Assembly (NCBI GenBank): GCA_016286165.1
Contig: JAEESE010000012.1
Location: forward strand, 62,001 to 126,000
DNA from: Bacteroidaceae bacterium
Lineage (GTDB): Bacteria > Bacteroidota > Bacteroidia > Bacteroidales > Bacteroidaceae
Direction of reading: 5' to 3'
Length of the DNA: 64,000 nucleotides
Under the pieces are notes generated by a model. It was not told the origin of the DNA. It saw nothing but the letters and a program-made list of their open reading frames with translations, and made no database searches. How positions within the stretch are numbered: position 1 is the stretch's first letter; each line of letters begins with the position of its first letter. This document shows positions 8,154-16,351 of the stretch, piece by piece. The position numbers and the translations under genes are program-made.

Positions 8154-11100
8154 TTAGTCCTTGAGCTTAAGCAGCGTCCTTAGCGCCATTGGGACAAGGT
8201 GATTGATATCCAATCGTTCCACGTCATCGAGGAACTTTAAGCCACGTTCCAGTTCGCCAAGTCCTATGTAACCAAGAGCTAACATCAGTTTGCAATGAAT
8301 CTCATTACGGCTGTCGAGGTCTCCATCCCATACAAGTAGGTCCGGCAGCGACACAGCGAAGTAATCCATCGTCTGATGCTCAAAGAGATGCTGCTTACCG
8401 TAATTGATAAGTTTGTAGCATAAACCACGAGATTTATCATTTAATGATTTGCTATTTCCCATTTGAGCCGCGGCTTGCTCTTCATTTGCCAGTTCAAGGT
8501 CTGCCAGCTTACGGTATGCCATAGCTGCATAGAATATCTTGTCGGGCTTGGCATCGTTATAGTACATAGCAGCTGCAGGTTCTGTAGGTCCTTCAGTTGC
8601 CAGTTCATAATGATGTCGCGCTTCATTAAGGTCGCCCAATCTTTCGTATGCCAGGCCTAGCAGATAGTGGAAATCGTTCTCCTGTGCGCCATATAGCTTG
8701 CCTTCACCGAGGTGATGAGGATATTCAAGACATTGCTTCAACAAATCGATTGCATATTGAATAGCAGAGGTCGCTACTTCTTTTTCCTTGTCGGAATCCG
8801 AGGTAAGATTCTTCTTAGCTTGCTCTACACGGCATATCTGATACTGTGCCGAAACCTTTCCTTCGCCACCTTCCCAAGGATGGAATTTGTGGGCATCAAG
8901 TTTGACCTGCGCCTCTTCATATCGTCCAAGATGATTGAGCAATGTAATCTCTTCCAATATTAAGTCGTCGCGCCGTTGAATTAGTTTAGGATATTTCTCC
9001 AAGAAAGCCAGTCGCTCTGCATGCGGGCGCTGCAGACGTTTGTAGAGCTGATCCAGCTCCATCAGCACGCGTTCGTCATTCTCGTCAAGGCGGAAGGCAC
9101 GCTCCATATATTCCACAGCCTCATCCTTACGTCCCTGTTTGTTGAATCGAGCAAGTGCTAAGTTCCGCCAAACGGTTGGGAACTTCGGGTCTAGCTTGGC
9201 AGATAGTTCCCAGTTCTCAATGGCAAGGTCATACTGCCGCTTGTCGTAGTATAGACAGCCGAGATAGTAGGGCGCACGGGCTCCGTCGGGGTTCATAGCC
9301 TTAGCCATGGTCAGCACTACGACATCCTCTATGCGGTTCGGAAAGCAGCAATAGCTGTCTACCTTCTCGGCCTTTTCAAAAGCTTCGTTGGCAGCAACGG
9401 CATCGCCCAGCCCCAGTTGAGCCCAACCTGTATAATAATAGGTAAGCTGATGTTTCGTCTTGCAAAGCTTCAGTATCTCAATGCACTCCTGCCAAAGCCC
9501 GGCCTGAGCATAGTCCAACGCCAGTTCGTGGTAGTTGTGCACGTTTCCGTGCATCATCTCCACCATCTCCTTCAACAAGTCTTTGTCCTTAGTTAGCAGG
9601 TATTGCTCGTAGCGGATGCCGTAGTTGAAGGGGTCTAATCTTAGCGAATCCTTGATTAGCGACAGCCGTTCGTTCAGTTCCTGCGAACTGCCCATCTGTA
9701 GTCCGCCTTTCTGCTTGCCTTCCTGTAGCTTACGAAGAACGACAGCCTTCAGTGCACGCGCTTTGTGATTACAACTATTGAAAATAAGACAGCGGTTAAG
9801 TTCGTCAAGCGCGTCGTCGTAGCGACCTTGGCTAACGCTGATACAGGCGGCTTCGAAGTAACCGGCATCGGCCCATGCCTTGTTCCACGTTGATTTCCAG
9901 AACAGTTCGTAAGCCTCTTGCTTTCGGAACTGGAACTTAAGAGCCAATGCCAGATTGAAGATAGCCTCGCCATCGTAAGGATTGGGGTTACGTTTCTGCC
10001 ATATTTTCACGGCCTTACGCAAGTAAGTCTCTGCTTTATCAAAGCGCCCTCGGCGCAGATACCATAGGCCTGTTTGATTCAGGCATCTCACATCATTAGG
10101 GTCACGGCGAAGCGCCTCTTCGTAATAGTCAAGAGCCGACCATGTGGCATGACGGTACTGCTCCAGGTGCAGTCCAGTTAGGTATAGCTGGTCGTTGGTC
10201 TTCGTCTGCTCGGGTGGCAGCGCAGCTTCGGCAGCATCAGGAATAGGACGAATCTCGTCAGGTTCTGGAGTCCATGTTAACAGAGCCACGGCCTCGCCCC
10301 CAAGGTCTGGCTGAGAAGTTACCTTAAAAATATTAAAGGTAAGGTCAGATAAAGGTGAGTCTTGGCTGTTAACCTCTTTTGTGAAAACCTCCTCTGGCGA
10401 AAGGGCGACCGTTTCTTCATAAAGTGTTTCTCCCTTCATATTTCGTAGCACCAGCCGCACCTCCTGCTTTGATGTCGCTAACACCTTAAAACATATGCTG
10501 TTTCCTTCGCCTATAGAAGATGGGATGGGCGAGAGGTTGAACACAAAGTCTTTCGTAGCCTGTTTCACAATACCTATCTCGCGGTATGGCATGAAGTACT
10601 GCGTAAACTGCTTCTCCTCATATGGCATCAGCCACGTGAAGTCCGGTTGGTTTTCGGTATAAACGCCTGCCATCAGTTCGATGTAGGGGCGGAACCCCTC
10701 TTGTAGTGACAAATGAAGAAAGTCGGTTTCGTCTCCAAATGAAGAATTAGAGTTACCTTCTGAAGATTGATGTAATACACCTCTTTCACTTTTCACTCTT
10801 TCTTTTGTCACTTCATCTGTCAGGTTTCTATCCCATGCCCTGCCGAAATCTCCATTGCCCCATGTCCACTGTTTCTTGCCTGGCGAGAAGTGGTGACTTG
10901 CCACATGAAGCATGCCGCCATGAGTGTCGTTCTCGTAGCCCCCCTCGAAATCGTATTTTGAGTTAACGGCCATATAGCTCGTCGGCACCTTGATATTCCT
11001 GTAGTTAGAGATATCCACGCCGGCAGAATAGTCCATCTTATAATAAGTACCCGTAGCAATCGGGAAACTCGACACGGCACGTTTGCCATGATCGAACACG

Positions 11101-11807
11101 GCATTCACGTCGGGCGGGAACACACTTTGGTACTCGTCATTAACTTCAACGGCTGGATTTGCCCACCACAAAAAAGTCTGAGGTAGGGGAGTGCGGTTGC
11201 TCACGCGTCCCTGTATCTCCAAATAGGCACAACCCGGGCGCAAAGTGAAGCCCGCCATACCCTTTTGGTGGAACATACGTTCCATCTCGTTCACCCACAC
11301 CGTCACGCTGCCATCCTTGTTCTCTTCTATAGTGCAATCCACTGGCATATAAGTGCTTGGCCTATGATGCTGTGGCCAGTTGAACTCTATGCCTCCGCTT
11401 ATCCATGGTCCTGCCAGTCCCACCAGTGCCGGTTTGATGACATGGTTGTAGTACACGAAGTGACGCTGCTTCACCTTGTCGTATGCCATCTGTATTCTTC
11501 CGCCAAGCTCAGGCATAATCATCACTCTGATATACTCGTTCTCAAGCCAAACCACATGCCACTCTTGGGGCTTTGGCTCATCGGCAATCGACTCGATAAC
11601 GGGGTAAGGATATACTACTCCGCTACTGCCTTGATAGACGCGTTTCTCTAAGAACATCGGATTCTTTTCCGCTTTCCCTACTTCGTAGGTCGGGATAGTT
11701 ACTGTTTCACGCCAAGCGCGGACAGAGGCAGTTCCAAAAGTCTCGTCTTCAGCCCTTCCTGTGAGAGAGGAAGCAGAATCCTTTTGATTAAATGTATTCT
11801 TATCCAT
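8154..11807 (-). CDS. DUF5107-type protein with long TPR array
   Basis: A 1217-residue protein with no signal peptide, so probably cytoplasmic. The N-terminal ~440 residues are beta-rich and resemble the DUF5107 family (segments 'GGIEFNWPQHH' and 'FLWWANPAVEV'), which I associate with a mutarotase-like fold. From about residue 540 to the end there are many tetratricopeptide repeats. It follows the second sugar porter by 94 bases on the same strand, so both are probably cotranscribed. Such proteins often lie beside sugar-use genes in Bacteroidetes; a role in recognising or processing a sugar or oligosaccharide is inference. Two stretches look like intergenic repeat DNA read in frame: codons around 10784-10802 and around 8433-8466. 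Family assignment fairly sure, function unknown. Confidence 0.75.
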   Translation of the reverse strand: MDKNTFNQKDSASSLTGRAEDETFGTASVRAWRETVTIPTYEVGKAEKNPMFLEKRVYQGSSGVVYPYPVIESIADEPKPQEWHVVWLENEYIRVMIMPELGGRIQMAYDKVKQRHFVYYNHVIKPALVGLAGPWISGGIEFNWPQHHRPSTYMPVDCTIEENKDGSVTVWVNEMERMFHQKGMAGFTLRPGCAYLEIQGRVSNRTPLPQTFLWWANPAVEVNDEYQSVFPPDVNAVFDHGKRAVSSFPIATGTYYKMDYSAGVDISNYRNIKVPTSYMAVNSKYDFEGGYENDTHGGMLHVASHHFSPGKKQWTWGNGDFGRAWDRNLTDEVTKERVKSERGVLHQSSEGNSNSSFGDETDFLHLSLQEGFRPYIELMAGVYTENQPDFTWLMPYEEKQFTQYFMPYREIGIVKQATKDFVFNLSPIPSSIGEGNSICFKVLATSKQEVRLVLRNMKGETLYEETVALSPEEVFTKEVNSQDSPLSDLTFNIFKVTSQPDLGGEAVALLTWTPEPDEIRPIPDAAEAALPPEQTKTNDQLYLTGLHLEQYRHATWSALDYYEEALRRDPNDVRCLNQTGLWYLRRGRFDKAETYLRKAVKIWQKRNPNPYDGEAIFNLALALKFQFRKQEAYELFWKSTWNKAWADAGYFEAACISVSQGRYDDALDELNRCLIFNSCNHKARALKAVVLRKLQEGKQKGGLQMGSSQELNERLSLIKDSLRLDPFNYGIRYEQYLLTKDKDLLKEMVEMMHGNVHNYHELALDYAQAGLWQECIEILKLCKTKHQLTYYYTGWAQLGLGDAVAANEAFEKAEKVDSYCCFPNRIEDVVVLTMAKAMNPDGARAPYYLGCLYYDKRQYDLAIENWELSAKLDPKFPTVWRNLALARFNKQGRKDEAVEYMERAFRLDENDERVLMELDQLYKRLQRPHAERLAFLEKYPKLIQRRDDLILEEITLLNHLGRYEEAQVKLDAHKFHPWEGGEGKVSAQYQICRVEQAKKNLTSDSDKEKEVATSAIQYAIDLLKQCLEYPHHLGEGKLYGAQENDFHYLLGLAYERLGDLNEARHHYELATEGPTEPAAAMYYNDAKPDKIFYAAMAYRKLADLELANEEQAAAQMGNSKSLNDKSRGLCYKLINYGKQHLFEHQTMDYFAVSLPDLLVWDGDLDSRNEIHCKLMLALGYIGLGELERGLKFLDDVERLDINHLVPMALRTLLKLKD

Positions 11808-11901
11808 AATTCAAATAGTTATATCTTCACTGTTGCTTTTTCGTATGCTATACTTGAAAGTACTCTCAACCTCTCAGGGATGGTGAGAGAGGCTTTATCT
11901 T

Positions 11902-13233
11902 CTATTCCTCCAACTCCTTTCCCTTCGTTTCAGGGCAGTTTATCCATAGGAACACGAAGGCGAAAGCACAGATGGCAGCATAAACCCAAAAGGTGCCGCT
12001 GCTACCTAAGGCTGCGTTCATCGAAGGGAACGAGAAGGTCAGCGTACAGCAGCCCACCCATAAGGCGAAAGTACACGTCGCCATCGCCACGCCGCGGATG
12101 CGGTTTGGAAAGATCTCTGCCAACAATGTCCATGTCACAGGGCCGAGCGTCATAGCGTAGACTGAGATGGCTGCCACCACGAGTGCCACCATGGCGAAGC
12201 CCGTCAGCTGTTGATAATAGCAGTAGCCCAGCACTGCGTAGATGATGCCCAGCCCGCCGGCGCCCAGCAGCATCAGCGTCCTGCGCCCCCATTTCTCTAT
12301 TGTATAGAGGGCCACAAAAGTGAACAGCACATTGGCTATGCCAGTGATCACGATATTGATGAACATTCCGTCAACGTCGAAACCCGCCCCCACGAATATC
12401 TCTTGAGCATAGTTGAAGATTACGTTGGTGCCGCACCACTGTTGGAAAACAGCGATGAAAAGGCCAAGGAGCAAGATATTGCGGTATTTGTGCGACAATA
12501 GTGACTGGCCAACACCTGATCCATCCCCAAAGGAGGGTAATTCTTGATTTCTGATATGATTGTTGGAATCCTCTTTGAACTCTTCTCCCTTAGGGGGATG
12601 CTGGTGATGGGCTCTTACATACACCGGACTTTCAGGAATAAAAAAGCTCATTATAAGGAATGTTGCAGCGGGAAGAGTCTCTGCCCAGAACATCCAGCGC
12701 CAACCCCAAGCCACGTTCCATGCCTGACTTTCGGCCACAGCAGTGTCACGCGCCAATAACATGTTCACCACTTGTGCTGCCAAAATGCCAAGCACAATGG
12801 TCATTTGGTTCAGGCTTACCATACGTCCGCGTATCTCTGCCGGGCTCACCTCGGCAATATACATTGGCGAGAGGGCTGAAGCCACGCCAATTCCTACGCC
12901 TCCTATGAAACGTGCAACATTAAATAATACAAAGTCGTTGAACAACCCAGTTACTACAGCCGACACTGTAAACAACACGGCAGCCGTTGTCAGCAATGGC
13001 TTGCGGCCATAACGGTCGGCAGCTGCGCCTGCCACCATTGCGCCGACCAGACAGCCTACCAAGGCTGTAGTCATGGCCACGCCCTGCATCACAGGCGAGT
13101 CAGAGATTCCGAAGAATAACTCATAGAACGGCTTGGCGCCACCTATTACCACCCAGTCGTAGCCGAAGAGCAGTCCACCCATGGCTGATACGCCACAGAT
13201 GAAATAGAGGAATGATTTCGTGTATTGTGTCAT
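11902..13233 (-). CDS. MFS sugar porter (XylE/AraE type)
   Basis: A 443-residue major facilitator with 12 expected helices. Sugar-porter signatures are present: 'DRYGRKP' after helix 2, 'PESPVY' after helix 6, 'EKWGRR' in the second half and 'PETKGKELEE' at the end. It imports a pentose or hexose, probably with protons. The central cytoplasmic loop carries an insert (about residues 206-240) encoded by DNA that looks like the palindromic intergenic repeats of this genome, at 12520-12605. Upstream, TAACTTTG (13284-13277, minus strand) is a -7 element without a matching -33 box, as expected for an activated promoter. It shares the arabinose neighbourhood, so L-arabinose or another pentose is the likely substrate. 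Confidence 0.9.
   Translation of the reverse strand: MTQYTKSFLYFICGVSAMGGLLFGYDWVVIGGAKPFYELFFGISDSPVMQGVAMTTALVGCLVGAMVAGAAADRYGRKPLLTTAAVLFTVSAVVTGLFNDFVLFNVARFIGGVGIGVASALSPMYIAEVSPAEIRGRMVSLNQMTIVLGILAAQVVNMLLARDTAVAESQAWNVAWGWRWMFWAETLPAATFLIMSFFIPESPVYVRAHHQHPPKGEEFKEDSNNHIRNQELPSFGDGSGVGQSLLSHKYRNILLLGLFIAVFQQWCGTNVIFNYAQEIFVGAGFDVDGMFINIVITGIANVLFTFVALYTIEKWGRRTLMLLGAGGLGIIYAVLGYCYYQQLTGFAMVALVVAAISVYAMTLGPVTWTLLAEIFPNRIRGVAMATCTFALWVGCCTLTFSFPSMNAALGSSGTFWVYAAICAFAFVFLWINCPETKGKELEE
12520..12605. repeat. Palindromic repeat inserted in frame in the sugar porter gene
   Basis: Inverted near-copies of CATCCCC..AAGG..AGGG lie at about 12523-12538 and 12585-12601, inside the coding region. 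They flank about 47 bases. The reading frame stays open across it and adds a hydrophilic segment ('HPPKGEEFKEDSNNH') in the central loop. Confidence 0.6.
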
Positions 13234-13276
13234 GTCTGAAGTGTTTGCAATGTATTAATCAATCACTTTTCGCAGG

Positions 13277-13284
13277 CAAAGTTA
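13277..13284 (-). promoter_or_regulatory. Candidate -7 element of the sugar porter / DUF5107 unit
   Basis: TAACTTTG on the minus strand, 44 bases before the porter ATG. The -33 box is absent. An ATTCT-AAA-AGAAT palindrome at 13325-13337 lies upstream and could be a regulator site; this is inference. Confidence 0.4.
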
Positions 13285-13371
13285 ATAAAAAATACAATAA
13301 CCGCCCCCTCATTGTCGTAAATATATTCTAAAAGAATGCGAAATAATCTATTAGTAGAATCCGAATTGTTG

Positions 13372-13409
13372 AAAAAAATCCCGCTGTAAGCATGAGCTTA
13401 TAGCGGGAT
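13372..13409 (-). terminator. Terminator after araB
   Basis: A 14-base stem with one mismatch (13378-13391 with 13396-13409, core ATCCCGCT..AAGC) and a 4-base loop is followed on the minus strand by a run of seven T. It ends the araB transcript 25 bases after the stop, so the porter beyond it is a separate unit. Confidence 0.92.
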
Positions 13410-13433
13410 TGTGTGAAATGATGTTGTGCATTA

Positions 13434-15026
13434 TTACTTCTTGTACTGCACGGCGGCCTGCTCGATTGGCAGGGCTGCCTTGTAGTTCTCGATGTAACGG
13501 TTGAAGCCTTCAACATCTTCGGCTGTAGGTGCTACCTCAATACCTGTATTGCCTGCGAAGACGACTTGGTCAAGATAGTCGGGCAGAGTGAGCTGCTTCG
13601 GGTTGTTCACCATAAAGCCAGCGAGCAGGGCTATACCCCAAGCGCCACCTTCGCCTGCTGTCTCCATAACGGAGATTGGGGAGTTGAGGGCGGCAGCAAG
13701 CATGCGCTGACCGACCTTCGGTGTGGTGAAGTATCCGCCGTGGCCCATGATACGGTCTACCTGAACGTGCTCCTCGTTGAAAAGGATATCGTTACCAATC
13801 TTCAACACACCGATGGCTCCGTAGAGCTGTGCGCGGAAGAAGTTGGCGAGCGAGAACTTGTCGTTGGCAGAACGAACGAACAGGGGACGACCATCCATAA
13901 GACCGGTGACAGGCTCGCCTGAAACGTAGTTGTAAGCCATCAAGCCGCCACAGTCGGTATCGCCGTTGAGAGCTGCGTTGAAGAGGGTGGAGTAGAGGTC
14001 GAAAGTGCTCTGCTCTACGCCCAGCATCTGCTGGTATTCCTTGAAGAGTTTTACCCATGCGTTGATCTCGCTGGTGCAGTTGTTGCAGTGAACCATAGCT
14101 ACAAGTGAGCCATCAGGGGTTGTGACCATGTCAAGGACCTCATAAGGCTTGGTAAGCGGCTTCTCGAGGACGATCATAGAGAAGGACGAAGTGCCGGCGC
14201 TAACGTTACCTGTGCGCTGACGTACGGCGTTGGTAGCTGCCATGCCTGTGCCTGCATCGCCCTCGGGAGGACATACGGGGATACCAGCTTTGAGGTGTCC
14301 GCTGACATCGAGCTTCAGGGCGCCTTCGGGGGTGAGGAAGCCTGCATTCTCACCTGCCACGAGAACCTTGGGCAGGATATCAAGCAACTTCCATGAGAAA
14401 CCGCGAGGCTCAATGAGCTTATCGAACTTCTCGACCATGGTGGCGTCGTAGGTTTTGGTGAAGGGATCTACGGGAATCATGCCTGAAGCATCGCCTACGC
14501 CGAGAACCTTCTGGCCAGTGACCTGCCAATGAACATAACCGGCGAGGGTGGTGAGGAAGGTGATATTGGGCACATGCTCCTCATTGTCGAGGATTGCCTC
14601 GTAGAGGTGGCTGATGCTCCAGCGCAGGGGGATGTTGTAGTTGAAGAGCTCACTGAGCTCAGCAGCTGCCTTGCCTGTGTTGGTGTTGCGCCATGTGCGG
14701 AATGGCACCATGATCTCGCCCTTGTCGTTGAAGGGCATATAACCGTGCATCATAGCAGAGAAACCGATGGCTGCAAGCGTCTCTATCTCGCAGTCGTACT
14801 CCTTGAGCACGTTCTTGCGCAGGTCGGCATAGCAGTCCTGGAGACCATACCAAATTGCCTCGGTGGAGTATGTCCACAAGCCATCAACGAGCTGGTTCTC
14901 CCACGTGTGGGAGCCCTGTGCTATAGGCTTATTGTCGGGGTCGATAAGTACGGCCTTAATACGGGTTGAACCAAATTCAATTCCTAGAATGGCTTTGCCT
15001 GCTTGAATAATTTCTTTAGCGTTCAT
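13434..15026 (-). CDS. araB: FGGY-family carbohydrate kinase, probable L-ribulokinase
   Basis: A 530-residue FGGY kinase when started at the ATG at 15026 ('MNAKEIIQAGKAILGIEFGSTRIK'). An in-frame ATG at 15077 would add 17 residues, but it lies upstream of the promoter -7 box (15065-15058) and cannot be in that transcript. The N-terminal phosphate-binding motif 'GIEFGSTRIKAVLID' is clear. The segments 'GDAGTGMAATNAV' and 'GNVSAGTSSFSM' belong to the second ATPase domain. Sequence alone could suggest xylulokinase; the neighbourhood (araA, araD, AraR-like) argues for phosphorylation of L-ribulose to L-ribulose-5-phosphate. It has its own promoter and terminator. Confidence 0.85.
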   Translation of the reverse strand: MNAKEIIQAGKAILGIEFGSTRIKAVLIDPDNKPIAQGSHTWENQLVDGLWTYSTEAIWYGLQDCYADLRKNVLKEYDCEIETLAAIGFSAMMHGYMPFNDKGEIMVPFRTWRNTNTGKAAAELSELFNYNIPLRWSISHLYEAILDNEEHVPNITFLTTLAGYVHWQVTGQKVLGVGDASGMIPVDPFTKTYDATMVEKFDKLIEPRGFSWKLLDILPKVLVAGENAGFLTPEGALKLDVSGHLKAGIPVCPPEGDAGTGMAATNAVRQRTGNVSAGTSSFSMIVLEKPLTKPYEVLDMVTTPDGSLVAMVHCNNCTSEINAWVKLFKEYQQMLGVEQSTFDLYSTLFNAALNGDTDCGGLMAYNYVSGEPVTGLMDGRPLFVRSANDKFSLANFFRAQLYGAIGVLKIGNDILFNEEHVQVDRIMGHGGYFTTPKVGQRMLAAALNSPISVMETAGEGGAWGIALLAGFMVNNPKQLTLPDYLDQVVFAGNTGIEVAPTAEDVEGFNRYIENYKAALPIEQAAVQYKK

Positions 15027-15057
15027 AATGTATAATGATTTGGGGGTTATTTGACTG

Positions 15058-15089
15058 CAAAAGTAACTGAAATTCATTTACTATCCAAA
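15058..15089 (-). promoter_or_regulatory. araB promoter
   Basis: TTTG (15089-15086) and TACTTTTG (15065-15058) are separated by exactly 20 bases on the minus strand, a full match to the Bacteroidetes consensus. A near-palindrome (AGCAT-N8-ATGCT, 15115-15132) lies upstream and might bind a regulator. Confidence 0.75.
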
Positions 15090-15164
15090 TAATTCCTTAT
15101 TTTTTCATGCCAATAGCATGTTATAATATGCTAAAACAGAAGTATTGCATGTGCCTTCTACTTC

Positions 15165-16253
15165 TTATTCTCCGAATATTTGCTGAAGACGTTTGTGGAG
15201 GGGCTTGCCGCGTAGGCCGCGGTCTGTAATCTTACCCTGAGGATTGATAAGGATATTATCAGGGATAGCGTCGACTATGTACATAGAAGCGACGGGACCT
15301 TCACCGCCCTTGAGGTCTGACAGTTGCAGCCAAGGCATCTTGATTTGCTCAACGGCCTTTATCCACGCGTCCTTATTTTGGTCGAATGAGATACCGATTA
15401 CCTCGAAGCCCTTGGCATGATATATGTTGTATGCCTCAAGCAAATTAGGCATCTCAGCACGGCAAGGACCGCACCACGAAGCCCAGAAATCAACGAGTAC
15501 CCATTTCCCTTCGCCTACGAGCTCGCTGATTTTATGCATCTTACCATCAGCGTCTGCCATCTCAAAGTCCGTAAACTGCTGTCCAATAAAGGCTAATTTC
15601 GGACTATCTTTCGGCTGCAGAGCTTCAGCTATATCGTCCTTCGCCTTTTTCAGATATGGGTGATTGGCAAATATCACCTGCTCTTTGACTAGTTCATCAT
15701 AGGCATCTATGCCATTATCGAAGAAATACAGTTGCGCGAAAGCCAGAGGAATCAGCGTGTTGCGTTCTTCTTTGAAAATCTTGTTGGCTAAAGCTATTTT
15801 TTTGTCTTGCACCTTGTTAATCTCTTCCACGAGCTCCTCTGCATGCGCCCTCATCTCATCCTTAGTCATCTTAGCGACTTTTGCTTTAATGTCTCTGCTG
15901 GGCATTTCACTCTCGAGATCGTACTTCGTAAGACGTTCGTTCAGTGGAGAACCTTTCAGTGTACTGTCATTCGCATTGATAATCACTGGCGTGCCATCGT
16001 TGAAGAACACCGTATTCCAATCTATGTCCTTTACATTGATAGCCATCAAAGCATCCTTTTCGGCTGTACCATTAAATGTGAACTTGCCATTGGCTACGAT
16101 GGTGCTGTCGACGGCTGTTTCTGTCAGTTGATCTTTCAGGTAAATAACCTTGCCATCGTTAGCGTAAGTTCCGCTGATGGAATACTTCACTTGTTGTGCC
16201 ATTGTTGGCAGAGTTGTAATTGCGAGAGCTGCTATTAATAATACCTTTTTCAT
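15165..16253 (-). CDS. TlpA-like secreted thioredoxin with DUF4369-type N-terminal domain
   Basis: A 362-residue protein with a cleavable signal peptide ('MKKVLLIAALAITTLPTMAQ'). The N-terminal ~220 residues form a beta-rich DUF4369-like domain followed by a helical Lys/Glu-rich part. The C-terminal ~140 residues are an AhpC/TSA-thioredoxin fold with the active site 'WASWCGPCR' and cis-Pro region 'VDAIPDNILI'. In the family such proteins act as thiol-disulfide reductases in the periplasm. It lies between the araA terminator and the araB promoter, so it is not simply part of the arabinose operon. I see no clear promoter in the 54 bases before it. A link to arabinose use is not supported by the sequence. 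Confidence 0.88.
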   Translation of the reverse strand: MKKVLLIAALAITTLPTMAQQVKYSISGTYANDGKVIYLKDQLTETAVDSTIVANGKFTFNGTAEKDALMAINVKDIDWNTVFFNDGTPVIINANDSTLKGSPLNERLTKYDLESEMPSRDIKAKVAKMTKDEMRAHAEELVEEINKVQDKKIALANKIFKEERNTLIPLAFAQLYFFDNGIDAYDELVKEQVIFANHPYLKKAKDDIAEALQPKDSPKLAFIGQQFTDFEMADADGKMHKISELVGEGKWVLVDFWASWCGPCRAEMPNLLEAYNIYHAKGFEVIGISFDQNKDAWIKAVEQIKMPWLQLSDLKGGEGPVASMYIVDAIPDNILINPQGKITDRGLRGKPLHKRLQQIFGE

Positions 16254-16306
16254 ACTCTTCTAATAATATATAGAGTTTATTGCGAATCGTACACCATTTC
16301 AATAAA

Positions 16307-16334
16307 ATGGAGCACCTGAATCCAGGTGCTCCAT
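16307..16334 (-). terminator. Terminator after araA
   Basis: An 11-bp perfect stem (16308-16318 with 16323-16333, core TGGAGCACCTG) with loop AATC is followed on the minus strand by TTTTATT. It closes the large arabinose operon 18 bases after araA. Confidence 0.93.
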
Positions 16335-16351
16335 TAAGTGAAATCTGCAGT

